DNA of 42,649 nt, from positions 1-42,649 of the forward strand of contig JBAYIO010000038.1 of NCBI GenBank assembly GCA_041665605.1. The letters run 5' to 3'. The position numbers and the translations under genes are program-made. The DNA is from CAIPAT01 sp041665605. GTDB lineage: Bacteria; Verrucomicrobiota; Lentisphaeria; Victivallales; Victivallaceae. Shown here one piece after another: positions 17,378-25,878 of the stretch. The notes below the pieces were generated by a model. The model saw only the letters and a list, made by a program, of their open reading frames with translations. It made no database searches and was not told the origin of the DNA. Numbering within the stretch: the stretch's first letter is position 1; each line of letters opens with the position of its first letter.

Positions 17378-19771
17378 TCACTTTCCACTAATTTTAAGAA
17401 TTTTATCGGCCAAACGCAGCCGGACTTTTTCCGCCCGTGACTTATCCGCCTTATTATTCAAAACTTCAAGCACCGCCTTGTTCAGAAAATCGTTGATTTC
17501 CTGACTTTTCTCTGGATACTGCTTGCTTAATGCCTGAAGCGTCAACAAATAACGCCAGTCGTTGATACCGTCGCGGTAAATTTCAAACCGCCGGGTAGTC
17601 ACTGTCTTACCTGCGCGGTTGAAGTTAACCAGCGAAGAACCGACATTATTGATATTCTGGTCTTCGCGGAACAAGCCGCTTTCCTGAGCATTAAATGTCC
17701 ACAGACCGGCGGATGGAATTTTCTTATCAAAACAACGCCACAAATACACCCGATAATATGCGTAAACGTCAACCAATAGCCCGCCCATGTGACGACAAAG
17801 ATAGGTCGATTTGAGCTTTCCGGATGTCATGGCAGCCGGATACAAATACGGATTGACTTCCATCGAATCCATATTTGGCGCCAGAATATCGAACGCGGCA
17901 AAGTAACGCTTATTCAGTGCCTCATCGGAAAAAACCTGACTCGAATTTTGAAAGGTCAATACTTCAGGGAAATGTTTTTTGACCAATTCTGCGCATGGAA
18001 TTTCATTATCCAGCAACCGTGCCTGGCTCGCTTCGTCACCGAAAGACAGACAGAATTGATCGTATTCCAAGCCAAAAGAACGCATTTTTTCGACCAATTT
18101 GCCGATCCAATTGACATATGCCTTATTATGCAGCGATGCATCTTTCGGCATATCCGGCGGAACATGGCAAAAGAGCTGGAAAATTATTTTTTGCTCTCCC
18201 GGTAATGACCGCCACATTTTGTTAACGCCGCCGACGCAGTAATCAAGAAATTGTTCATTGAATGTGGCAATATTACCGTCGGAATCAAAAGTCACCTTAT
18301 TTAAAAATACCGGCGGCACTTCAACCACATTGAGACCATAACGCTTCATCGCCGTCATCGCGTCCAAATGGCGGTCGACTTCAGGCTGATTGCCCGCCCA
18401 AAAAGCGGCGTAACCGTAATTATCCGGATATTGAACCAATTTTATCGGACGAATAACAACTTTGACCGGCATAGTTATTGCGGCATTATTTTTGGTGTCG
18501 CGAATCTCCAAACTTAAATCATAACTCCCCGGCGGCAGATCGCCGCCGCCTACCCGAACCCGTACTTCGCGTGCATCGCCAGCCGGCAACATCAATGGAC
18601 CCGTCCACGGCTGAATCAGGTCGCCAGCATTGTATTTGTGCTGATAATTATAATAATAATCGGTATAAAAGACGTCACAGGCATCTCGTAGTGTTTCCGG
18701 AGCGCTCAGTTTGCAACTCAAATTCAAGTCTTTGCGCACCGAGGTCAGCATAAAACTGACATCGCGATATTCATTTTGCGCCATATCAATTTGCAAAGTT
18801 TTCACTTCCGGACTCAAAGCTCCAGGCTTTTGCTGGTCATCGAGAACGGTGTTGACCGGCAAATTCCAGCAATAAAGATCGCTGTCTAGCCAAGCGACAA
18901 AAGCCGCATTGATTTTCAAATTTAATTCAACCAATTGTTTCCGAATCAGATTGTATTTTCCTGAGAAACCTTTGGTAGAAAATTGAATTGCCGACTTTTG
19001 AATCTCATTCAACTTCTGCTCAAGATCAGGATAATTCTTTTTTGTTTTTTGTTTTAATGCCTGAAAATTGCCTACAATATTTTTGAGTTCGTTATCAAAA
19101 GTGTCCATCAGCGAACTGTAAGCCGGATCATTTATGCCTTCGACGCTGATAAGCCGGTAGATTTCCAATTTCGAGGTAGCCGGAAAGGTAAAAAGGATAT
19201 ATCGCAAATTCGACGGATCGTTGGCCGGATTGACAATGTCGCCGGGCATAATTTGCTGCACAATCGTTTCTCCGCCTGGAATCAAAATCTGGAAATAATC
19301 GAAATTGGCGCCGCCTTCGTTGGTCTGGAGCGAAGAAAGCAAAGAGGAAACCGTGGCCAACCCTTCGGAAATCTTTTGAATTTTTACTTCAATATAGGAA
19401 TAATTACTCAAGTCCCACGGTTTGACACCAATCGATTCGACGGTCACTCCGAGACTCGGCCATTGATTCTTATGCTCGGAAAATGGCGCAACCGCGACTT
19501 CAACAACGTTATTACCGTTTGTGTCTTTGACTATTTTTTTAGTCACTCCAGGGTTCACCTGATAATTGGCGGTTTCGGCAGGCTTGCCGAAATTCAACAA
19601 TGCCTGACGCTTTGGCGCGGGCATCGCCCCGATAGCGGCTGTGCAAAACAACGCCGTCGCAAAAAACATTATTCTTTTGTGAAGATTTAGTCTAGAAAAG
19701 TTGTTCCCCACTAAAAAAACGTTTTTTGCCGAGCTGACTGCTTGCTTGCTTGATTGTTCATATTTCATCAT
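17378..19771 (-). CDS. Secreted DUF4091 glycosidase-like protein
   Basis: This 797-residue protein has an unusually long N-terminal export region: about 30 polar residues, then IMFFATALFCTAAIGA near 35-50. Beta-sandwich domains follow to about 430. A DUF4091-type barrel then includes QLFCHVPPDMP, FCLSFGDEASQ and GINDWRYLLTL; the last of these is the DUF4091 signature near the C-terminus. DUF4091 proteins are common in carbohydrate loci of this bacterial group and are presumed glycosidases. A strong AAGGAGG ribosome-binding site lies 10 nt upstream of two adjacent ATG codons. It is the first gene after its own promoter in locus B and overlaps the next gene by 4 nt. Confidence 0.75.
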   Translation of the reverse strand: MMKYEQSSKQAVSSAKNVFLVGNNFSRLNLHKRIMFFATALFCTAAIGAMPAPKRQALLNFGKPAETANYQVNPGVTKKIVKDTNGNNVVEVAVAPFSEHKNQWPSLGVTVESIGVKPWDLSNYSYIEVKIQKISEGLATVSSLLSSLQTNEGGANFDYFQILIPGGETIVQQIMPGDIVNPANDPSNLRYILFTFPATSKLEIYRLISVEGINDPAYSSLMDTFDNELKNIVGNFQALKQKTKKNYPDLEQKLNEIQKSAIQFSTKGFSGKYNLIRKQLVELNLKINAAFVAWLDSDLYCWNLPVNTVLDDQQKPGALSPEVKTLQIDMAQNEYRDVSFMLTSVRKDLNLSCKLSAPETLRDACDVFYTDYYYNYQHKYNAGDLIQPWTGPLMLPAGDAREVRVRVGGGDLPPGSYDLSLEIRDTKNNAAITMPVKVVIRPIKLVQYPDNYGYAAFWAGNQPEVDRHLDAMTAMKRYGLNVVEVPPVFLNKVTFDSDGNIATFNEQFLDYCVGGVNKMWRSLPGEQKIIFQLFCHVPPDMPKDASLHNKAYVNWIGKLVEKMRSFGLEYDQFCLSFGDEASQARLLDNEIPCAELVKKHFPEVLTFQNSSQVFSDEALNKRYFAAFDILAPNMDSMEVNPYLYPAAMTSGKLKSTYLCRHMGGLLVDVYAYYRVYLWRCFDKKIPSAGLWTFNAQESGLFREDQNINNVGSSLVNFNRAGKTVTTRRFEIYRDGINDWRYLLTLQALSKQYPEKSQEINDFLNKAVLEVLNNKADKSRAEKVRLRLADKILKISGK

Positions 19772-19828
19772 TTTTTCTGAACCTCCTTATATATTTTTGA
19801 GATTTTTTATTGACAAAAGCTACGCCTA

Positions 19829-19858
19829 ATTATATTGTACAGAACTTTCCAATGTCCA
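19829..19858 (-). promoter_or_regulatory. Promoter of the locus B enzyme genes with overlapping operator
   Basis: On the minus strand TGGACA (19853-19858), an 18-nt spacer and a perfect TATAAT (19829-19834) form a strong promoter for the DUF4091 gene. The element TATATTGTACAGAA (19831-19844) covers the -10 box. A perfect inverted copy lies at 20025-20038. The ATTGTA half-site is shared with the palindrome in the promoter of the locus GntR gene, so repression by that regulator, perhaps by looping, is a reasonable inference. Confidence 0.6.
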
Positions 19859-20024
19859 AATATATTCTGTGCCGCTCCAACCCGATTGCGTTTCCTTGTT
19901 TCTTGATACTTGAAAAATTTTAACATATGGAAATGCAGTATGGGTTGGCAGTAAACACAAGATTCAAACCGGTGCAGAGTAATAAATCCGTATTACCCCT
20001 TCATTTCTTGATATTCAGTACCGC

Positions 20025-20038
20025 TTCTGTACAATATA
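20025..20038 (+). repeat. Distal inverted copy of the locus B operator-like element
   Basis: TTCTGTACAATATA is the exact reverse complement of 19831-19844, about 190 bp away in the spacer after the pilin gene. The remaining spacer (19772-20061) holds only a weak hairpin, GTAATA (19979-19984) with TATTAC (19991-19996), that could reduce read-through from the pilin gene. Confidence 0.5.
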
Positions 20039-20061
20039 TGAATAAGAAACCAAACTATTTA

Positions 20062-20838
20062 TCACCAACGCGCACTGAGATCTTCAAATTTGCCACTACG
20101 TGACCAGGAATTCTGAAATTCGGCGCTTGGGCTGAATGGAACAAAATTCACATGACCATCAGCATAAGTATAATTGCCGTCTAGTTTATTGACACTATGC
20201 TGGGAATAACCTTCGGCGTATCCTGTGGCGTTCTGACCCGAGTAACCAACAAAATTATACGGATCCGCCTTTTCGCCAAACATGATAAACGATGACGGTT
20301 TTTTAATTTCATTGAATTTGATTGATTTGCCCTTGGTATTGTGCAGCCATCCGCAGTAATACGACCAATAGCCGCGGCTGGCGGCGTAAGAGCAACGGCG
20401 TAGCTGATCTTCGCCGGCAAGACTAGTAAGAATGTTTTCGGCACGCGTCACCGTATCGCTAGGACACTGCAGTTGTTTGTATGTCCTGCCGAGAAGAGCG
20501 GTGTTGCCGCTGCCGAGTATACTCATGTCAATATACATCTCCGCCCATCCCCGGTTCACGGACGCACCGTAAATCGGCATCATTTCATTATACGAATTGA
20601 GATAAGACATCGTTGCCAAACCGATTTGCTTCATATTGTTTTTGCATTGGCTATTGCGTGCTTTTTCGCGCGCCTTGTTCAATGCCGGCAACAACATAGC
20701 TGCCAAGATTGCGATGATAGCTATCACCACCAAGAGTTCTATGAGCGTAAATCCTTTCGATGCTACTGCGACTCGCTTCCCACTTTGAAGACCATTTGTT
20801 TTCATGTTGCACCTTTCCGTTTGACCGTTTGTTTTCAT
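20062..20838 (-). CDS. Type II pseudopilin-like protein with duplicated start region (locus B)
   Basis: The protein has 258 residues from the first ATG (20838), or 247 from the second (20805). The prepilin motif KGFTLIELLVVIAIIAIL starts near residue 28, followed by NSQCKNNMKQIG and a terminal YADGHV element. The region before the motif is longer than in the other two pilins because a 33-bp unit holding the ribosome-binding site, ATG and first codons is present twice in frame. Both ATGs have an identical GGAAAGGTGCAAC leader, so either start is usable. The gene begins 29 bp after the GntR regulator stop, so they probably share a transcript. The protein is membrane-anchored with unknown role. 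Confidence 0.9.
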   Translation of the reverse strand: MKTNGQTERCNMKTNGLQSGKRVAVASKGFTLIELLVVIAIIAILAAMLLPALNKAREKARNSQCKNNMKQIGLATMSYLNSYNEMMPIYGASVNRGWAEMYIDMSILGSGNTALLGRTYKQLQCPSDTVTRAENILTSLAGEDQLRRCSYAASRGYWSYYCGWLHNTKGKSIKFNEIKKPSSFIMFGEKADPYNFVGYSGQNATGYAEGYSQHSVNKLDGNYTYADGHVNFVPFSPSAEFQNSWSRSGKFEDLSARW

Positions 20839-20855
20839 GTTGCACCTTTCCGTTT
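20790..20855 (-). repeat. 33-bp tandem duplication carrying a ribosome-binding site and start codon
   Basis: The units 20790-20822 and 20823-20855 match at 32 of 33 bases. Each carries AAAGGTGCAAC plus ATG and the codons for KTNG. Because 33 is a multiple of three, the second unit simply adds 11 residues (MKTNGQTERCN) to the leader. This leaves the pilin gene with two equivalent translation starts. Confidence 0.85.
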
Positions 20856-20867
20856 TGTTTTAAACAC

Positions 20868-22001
20868 TTATTTTGTTGTAACTGCTAATTGTCCTGGTTC
20901 ACGATTCAGCACCCTGTTCGACTCTTTTACCATCATCTTGTCAAAAGTCAAATGTTCATTTGTTTGCGGACAGGATTCTCTGAACACTATTTCGGGATCA
21001 ATCATAATAGTAAGATTTTCCTTTGAATTTAAAACCGTTTTTATGCTTGCAGCAATCACGCCGGGCTGGATATCAGTGGATGTCAATTTGTACCGGTCAG
21101 CCCATGGCGTGTTGAATCTGCCGATTAGCGCAAGTTGCTCAGGAATCGAAATCCCCAATTTATTAGCGGCATTAATGAACGGGGTAAGTTCCGCATCCAT
21201 CAGCGCAAGGATTCCATCACGGCGGTTTTCGCCATGTACCATATCCATCACGTCGTTTTCTGAAATGGACATTTCTTCATGTCCCCATACCGGTTTGGGC
21301 TCAAGAAAAATGGCATTTTTGATTTTAAATTCAGACAGCGCCATCTCGCAACCTTTTTTGAACAGCGTTGGCTGATCGTATTCGCTCTGCGGAAGTTCGG
21401 AAACAATACCGATGCGCCGCCTGCCGGAGAGAACAAGCTGTCTTGTCGCCAGATAGCCGCATTTCTCCGTATCTGCCAGCACATAAGAAGCATCAAAATC
21501 CGGCTTCGTCTCGCAGCGGTGAAAAATGATTTTCCTCGTCGTTTCCGGAACATATTTCAACAGATTGAATGGAAATCCAGTCCATCCGTCAAAAACCAGC
21601 AGTTCCGGAGGATTCTTCAAGTACATTTTCAACAACGCCGGGGTTTCGGCTATGATATGGCTGTCAAAAACTGTTACAATAAAGCCAGCTTCAAACAATG
21701 TTCGCTGCATGATATTTGGAAAAGGCGCGTGGATGTCATCCTTATAATCAAGTATCAGGCATGCCGTTTTCGGCAGGACGCGTTCTTTTATATAAGTGCC
21801 GTCGCCCTGACGACGTTCAAGGTATCCCAGAGCCACCAGCCCGTTCAGCGCCTTGTTCACGGTCATGTGGGCAAGATTGTAACGTTTGGCCAATTCGCGC
21901 TCAGAAGGCAGCCTTTCACCGGTATGATAGTTCCCATTCCGGATTTCCTGCAAAAAGAAATCTCCGAATTTTTTATGTTTCAATGAGTCCGGGTCATACA
22001 T
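20868..22001 (-). CDS. GntR-type regulator with LacI-like sugar-binding domain (locus B)
   Basis: The protein has 377 residues. Residues 5-75 are a GntR winged helix (GERLPSERELAKRYNLAHMTVNKALNGL, quoted in part as SERELAKRYNLAHMTVNKAL). The remainder is a periplasmic-binding-protein-like sensor as in AraR-type repressors, with VLSGRRRIGIVSEL typical of that fold. It would bind a sugar and repress or activate the downstream pilin and enzyme genes. GGAG lies 10 nt before the ATG. Its promoter contains a perfect 15-bp palindrome, which implies autoregulation. Confidence 0.9.
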   Translation of the reverse strand: MYDPDSLKHKKFGDFFLQEIRNGNYHTGERLPSERELAKRYNLAHMTVNKALNGLVALGYLERRQGDGTYIKERVLPKTACLILDYKDDIHAPFPNIMQRTLFEAGFIVTVFDSHIIAETPALLKMYLKNPPELLVFDGWTGFPFNLLKYVPETTRKIIFHRCETKPDFDASYVLADTEKCGYLATRQLVLSGRRRIGIVSELPQSEYDQPTLFKKGCEMALSEFKIKNAIFLEPKPVWGHEEMSISENDVMDMVHGENRRDGILALMDAELTPFINAANKLGISIPEQLALIGRFNTPWADRYKLTSTDIQPGVIAASIKTVLNSKENLTIMIDPEIVFRESCPQTNEHLTFDKMMVKESNRVLNREPGQLAVTTK

Positions 22002-22034
22002 TTTATTCTGGCTCCATGATATTGCCTATTTACT

Positions 22035-22063
22035 ATTGTATCATACAATTTTGATTTTGTAAA
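22035..22063 (-). promoter_or_regulatory. Promoter and palindromic operator of the locus B GntR gene
   Basis: On the minus strand TTTACA (22058-22063), 17 nt, TACAAT (22035-22040). The perfect 15-bp palindrome ATTGTATCATACAAT occupies 22035-22049 and covers the -10 box. It resembles the operators of AraR-type GntR/LacI hybrids (ATTTGTAC-type palindromes) and should be the self-repression site. Confidence 0.75.
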
Positions 22064-22120
22064 CAGCCGAACGAAAAAAATCAGCAAAAAATAATGAAAA
22101 TAAATTTTAAAGGTTAACGA

Positions 22121-22177
22121 ATGCCGACAGCACTCGTATTTGAAGTCATCCTGAAAAACAAACCGGAAAAGAAATAA
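22121..22177 (+). pseudogene. 18-codon remnant ending in a copy of the aldo/keto reductase tail
   Basis: An AAAGG site is followed by ATG 22121 and seven codons (MPTALVF). The reading frame then becomes the last 11 codons of the aldo/keto reductase (EVILKNKPEKK, stop 22175-22177). The DNA from 22140 to 22178 is identical to 8739-8777 over 39 bp. It looks like a deletion or recombination scar: a start region joined to the end of a reductase gene. On the other strand the 8-bp stem at 22117-22124/22130-22137 could serve as a weak terminator for the Ehr operon, so part of the sequence may have been kept for that reason. Confidence 0.5.
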
Positions 22178-22180
22178 CGG

Positions 22181-22927
22181 TCATCTGCCGATGAAGCGGA
22201 GAATGCCGGTGATGAAGGTCAGCGGATGCGGCGGACAACCAGGCACGTAAAGGTCTATTTTATTTTCCGCAAGGAATTTCCGCTGCACTTGTGCCGAATC
22301 TTCAAAGACATGCCCGGCAATTGCACAGGCTCCGACGAGAATGATTATTTTAGGATTGGGAACCGCTTCATAGCAGATTTGGAGCGGATTCGCCATATTA
22401 CGCGTGACCGGACCGGTAATTACAATGCCGTCCGCATGGCGCGGGGAGGCGACGAATTCAATGCCGAAGCGGCCCATATCAAAGTTCACATTGTTCAAGG
22501 CATTCAGCTCCAGTTCGCAGCCGTTGCAGCCGCCGGCGGAAACCTGCCGCAGCTTCAGCGACTTGCCGAAATAATCCCGGATTTTTTTTGCCGCGCTGGC
22601 GGAAGTGATCGCCTGCGTGTCTTTAGTGACAATCAGACTCTCTCTTTTATCGGATGCGATATGATAATTATTGGTGTAGTGGATTAATTTTTCAGGGCAG
22701 GCCTCTTCGCATAACGGGCAGAAAGTGCAGCGTCCCAGATCGATTTTTACCGGGTCCGCCGTGATGGCCCGCACCGGACATGCCGCCGCACATTTATCGC
22801 AGCCCGCCGGGCATGGCTTGCCGGCAATGACCGGCAGCCCGCGAAATAATTTGGGCAGGTTCGCATTTTTTACATCGTGAACGATGGGATCGCCCTGAAG
22901 TATTCTCAGTTTTACTGCATCTATCAT
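22181..22927 (-). CDS. ehrS: Ehr complex small subunit fused to a 2[4Fe-4S] domain
   Basis: This 248-residue protein is like NuoB/HycG with an N-terminal ferredoxin part. C39, C43, C46 and C50 (spaced CxxxCxxCxxxCP, one residue longer than usual) and C67, C70, C73 and C77 would bind two [4Fe-4S] clusters. The small-subunit part keeps all four ligands of the proximal cluster: C134 and C137 in GGCNGCELE, C201 and C231 in PGCPPHP. It would carry electrons to the site under the large subunit at the membrane face. It is the last gene of the operon, 27 bp after ehrL, and its stop lies 3 bp from the converging reductase-tail remnant. The Ehr assignment rests on the large subunit and gene order. Confidence 0.85.
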   Translation of the reverse strand: MIDAVKLRILQGDPIVHDVKNANLPKLFRGLPVIAGKPCPAGCDKCAAACPVRAITADPVKIDLGRCTFCPLCEEACPEKLIHYTNNYHIASDKRESLIVTKDTQAITSASAAKKIRDYFGKSLKLRQVSAGGCNGCELELNALNNVNFDMGRFGIEFVASPRHADGIVITGPVTRNMANPLQICYEAVPNPKIIILVGACAIAGHVFEDSAQVQRKFLAENKIDLYVPGCPPHPLTFITGILRFIGR

Positions 22928-22954
22928 AGAATCACCACTCTCCCGATATTTTAC

Positions 22955-24433
22955 TTACAAATCATGGCCGGCATAGGACAGATCAAAACTTTTGTTGCAC
23001 AGCGGAAAATCCGAAATTTCGGTTTTGCGCAACGCCAGGCTCAAGCCGTACCAGTTGTTGAATGACGGATCTTTAATTTTATATTGGGCGACCCTGCCCT
23101 GTTCATCCGTAACGGCAATATGAACGACTTCGCCGCGCCAGCCTTCAGTTATTGCGACTACCCCGGATTCCGGTTCGGCGGCGCCGACGGCGGTTTTGAT
23201 CCCGCCATCCGGAAGATTCTCAATCTGTTCAAAAATGAAGCGGAGCGATTCATCAATTTCCAAAGCCCGCAGACGGGACCGCGCAAAGACATCGCCGGTG
23301 GACAAGGTTATCTGCGAAACCGGGAAATAGCGGTAAGCGCCGTATGGATAATTGATGCGCGTGTCCAGTTCAATTCCGCAGGAACGCGCCGCCAGTCCGA
23401 CCATGCCGATTTTTAAAGCCGAATCCTGGGAAACAATGCCGGTCTTTTCAAAACGCACCAGTGCGCCGGTCGAAGAAAACAGGAAATCGTTGATGACCTT
23501 TACGTCGCTTCTTACGGTGTTCAACTTTTTTATTATATTATTTATATTTTCACGGTCAAAATCAAAGCGCACCCCGCCGTAAACAAACAAGCCGCGCCCG
23601 AATCTGGACCCGGACAAGTCCGCCAGGCTGTTGATGACCAGCGTCCGCAGCCTGCCGTAGGAAGACGCGGCAAGCGCCAGCCCGATGTCATTGGAAACGC
23701 CGCCAAGCCCGGACAGATGCATGGCAATCCGTTCAAGTTCTTCGGCGATGGAGCGGATGACCTGAGCTCGCAGGCTGATTTGCGTATTGGACAGGCTTTC
23801 AATGACATTGCAGTGCGCGTAAGTGTGGCCGATCACGGTATCCCCGGCGATTGATTCGGCCAGCATGATTCCGCGGCCGGGCCCGGCTTCCCGGAACAGC
23901 GCTTCAACGCCGCGATGCTGATAACCTAAATTTATTTCGAGATTGTAAACCAGTTCCCCGTGACACTGAAATCTGAAATGCCCGGGTTCAATCACGCCGG
24001 CGTGAATCGGGCCGACGGCCACTTCATGGACTTCATCCCCTTCGAGTTTATAAAATTGATACGGCTTGCCGCCCGCAATCACATTCTGCTTTCTCACCGG
24101 GCGCAGCCACGGATGATTGAGCGGGGTATAACCGTAATTCTCCGAGAGTTCGCATTCAAAATAATTAGTCTGCGGAAATGACGCGGCCAGACTGTCGAAT
24201 TCCAGTTTATCCGCGGGAAATTCGCCGCCGGCAATGCAGAGCTCGGAGGAACCGGAATTGGCCAGCACCGCAATGATTTTGCCCGGATTGCGCTTGTCGG
24301 GCGGGAAGAGTCCGATCATTCTGAAGCCGCCGGCTAAATGCTTCGCAACAGTCTTCAGGAAATCATTTTTATCTGAAAAAATAATTTCATCCAGCCGGAA
24401 ACATTGATTATTCTGTATTTGTAATGAACTCAT
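22955..24433 (-). CDS. ehrL: Ehr complex large subunit, hydrogenase-like but without Ni-Fe ligands
   Basis: The protein has 492 residues: a NuoC-like N-terminal domain (about 1-110) fused to a NuoD/HycE-like catalytic domain. GPIHAGVIEPGHFRF and NLGYQHRGVE are the usual family motifs. At the place of the N-terminal hydrogenase CxxC the sequence reads ESIAGDTVIGH, so the two cysteines are A196 and T199. Near the C-terminus, where hydrogenases have DPCxxC, it reads DFPLCNKSF with a single Cys (C479). With three of the four Ni ligands absent it cannot be a normal [NiFe]-hydrogenase. This matches the energy-converting-hydrogenase-related (Ehr) family first noted in Geobacter. The gene overlaps ehrD by 4 nt (ATGA). 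The electron acceptor or donor is unknown. Confidence 0.85.
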   Translation of the reverse strand: MSSLQIQNNQCFRLDEIIFSDKNDFLKTVAKHLAGGFRMIGLFPPDKRNPGKIIAVLANSGSSELCIAGGEFPADKLEFDSLAASFPQTNYFECELSENYGYTPLNHPWLRPVRKQNVIAGGKPYQFYKLEGDEVHEVAVGPIHAGVIEPGHFRFQCHGELVYNLEINLGYQHRGVEALFREAGPGRGIMLAESIAGDTVIGHTYAHCNVIESLSNTQISLRAQVIRSIAEELERIAMHLSGLGGVSNDIGLALAASSYGRLRTLVINSLADLSGSRFGRGLFVYGGVRFDFDRENINNIIKKLNTVRSDVKVINDFLFSSTGALVRFEKTGIVSQDSALKIGMVGLAARSCGIELDTRINYPYGAYRYFPVSQITLSTGDVFARSRLRALEIDESLRFIFEQIENLPDGGIKTAVGAAEPESGVVAITEGWRGEVVHIAVTDEQGRVAQYKIKDPSFNNWYGLSLALRKTEISDFPLCNKSFDLSYAGHDL

Positions 24434-25878
24434 AATATAATCCCGAAATCTTTTGAAATGCTTAAAATATGTTCCCGCAGAACATCCGGCGACACAACCG
24501 CGATAACGATCACGGCGATCAGCAGCACAATTGACGCGAAATGAGTAATGTCGAAACGCTCCGGCTCTTTCAGGATCACTTCATGCTCGCTTTTCCGGTA
24601 CAGCATCTGAAACAGCGCACGGCCCATATTAATGAAAATGAACAGCATGAAGAACATGGTGACGACCAGTATCCAGGGTTTGCCGGAGAAGAGCATGCCC
24701 TCGAAAATCATCAGTTCGCTGAAAAAGATGCCGAACGGCGGAATGGCGGAGATGGCGAAAAACGCCAGCAGAAACAGCCAGCCGGTCCAGGGCATTAAAT
24801 TTATCACCGAGCTGACGCCGGCGATTTCCCTGGTTTTAAATTCGCGATGCACGTTGCCCGCGATAAAAAAGAGAACTACTTTGCAGATCGAATTATAGAC
24901 AATGTGATACATCGCGCCGACAAACGCCAGCCCGCCGATGCCGATGGCTAAAGTGATTATGCCCAGATGCTCAACGCTGGAATACGCCAGCAGCCGCTTG
25001 TAATTTTTCACTTTAAACATGAAAACGAAGGCGACGAAAAGCGAAAACAGGCCGCCGATGATCAGGATCGTCCGCGCAAAATCATGAACAGACGACGGGG
25101 TGACGATTTGAAAAATCCGCATCACCCCGAGCAGCGCCGTTATGCGCAGCGAACCGGCCATCAGCGCGGCGACCGGGCTGGGAGAATTGCTGGTCGCGTC
25201 GACGTCGGCGGAGTGCATCGGCGCAATGCCTATCTTCGTGCTCATCCCGACAAAGATAAAAATAAAACTCGCCTTCAGCCAGATCGGATTCAGCAGCGCC
25301 GAATTTTTCGCGAACTCGTCAAAAAACAGTTGCCGTCCTTCCAGCACGGTTCCGTTGGAAGAAAGCATGAGAAACAGAATGCCGATAAAGGCGAAGGCGA
25401 TGCCGAGCGAAACCAGGAACAGATATTTCCACATCGCCTCCAGCGCCTCTTCATTGCGGTAGTAGTAAATCAGGGGGGCCACGCTCAGCGTGGTGGCTTC
25501 CGAGGCCACCCAGTACATGCCGAAGTTATTGCTGAGAATCGCGGCGGTATTGGCAAACAGATAAAAGTTGAGCAGCAGGAAATAATATCTTCTCCCGGAT
25601 ACCGAATGAGAGATTGCCGTTCTCCTCAAATAGGCAAAGGAGACCAGCACCACCCAGAAATAAACATTCGACAGCACCAGCAGGATCAACTGGCTGAGCG
25701 AATCCGCGCTGAACAGAATAAATTCGCCCGGACGGTACCAGCCCATGAACAAGCTGAACGAAAATGCCAGATGCAGCACGCTTACCGCCAGCGAAAGATA
25801 ATACTGCGCACGGATGCTTTTGACCAGATAACATGCCGCCGCCGAGATTAAGGGAAGTAAAATAGCGAGTAATAACAT
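24430..25878 (-). CDS. ehrD: Ehr complex antiporter-like membrane subunit (HyfF-like)
   Basis: This 482-residue protein has about 14 membrane helices and belongs to the NuoL/M/N-Mrp antiporter family. Ion-path residues are visible: E127 in VASEATT, K215 and H222 in TKIGIAPMHSADVD, and LLAYSSVEHLGI. Position 245, where many relatives have a second Lys, is Arg (SLRITALL). Keeping these charged residues supports ion pumping. It overlaps ehrC by one base (TGATG) and ehrL by four. The letter follows the published ehrABCDLS gene order. Confidence 0.85.
   Translation of the reverse strand: MLLLAILLPLISAAACYLVKSIRAQYYLSLAVSVLHLAFSFSLFMGWYRPGEFILFSADSLSQLILLVLSNVYFWVVLVSFAYLRRTAISHSVSGRRYYFLLLNFYLFANTAAILSNNFGMYWVASEATTLSVAPLIYYYRNEEALEAMWKYLFLVSLGIAFAFIGILFLMLSSNGTVLEGRQLFFDEFAKNSALLNPIWLKASFIFIFVGMSTKIGIAPMHSADVDATSNSPSPVAALMAGSLRITALLGVMRIFQIVTPSSVHDFARTILIIGGLFSLFVAFVFMFKVKNYKRLLAYSSVEHLGIITLAIGIGGLAFVGAMYHIVYNSICKVVLFFIAGNVHREFKTREIAGVSSVINLMPWTGWLFLLAFFAISAIPPFGIFFSELMIFEGMLFSGKPWILVVTMFFMLFIFINMGRALFQMLYRKSEHEVILKEPERFDITHFASIVLLIAVIVIAVVSPDVLREHILSISKDFGIIL

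Noticed and set aside
22955..24433. Calling the operon a group 4 [NiFe]-hydrogenase or formate hydrogenlyase
   Set aside because: Three of four Ni-ligating cysteines are missing, no formate dehydrogenase and no maturation genes are nearby.
24967..25851. A 294-codon plus-strand frame opposite ehrD
   Set aside because: Highly charged, low-complexity translation and full overlap with a clear membrane-protein gene.
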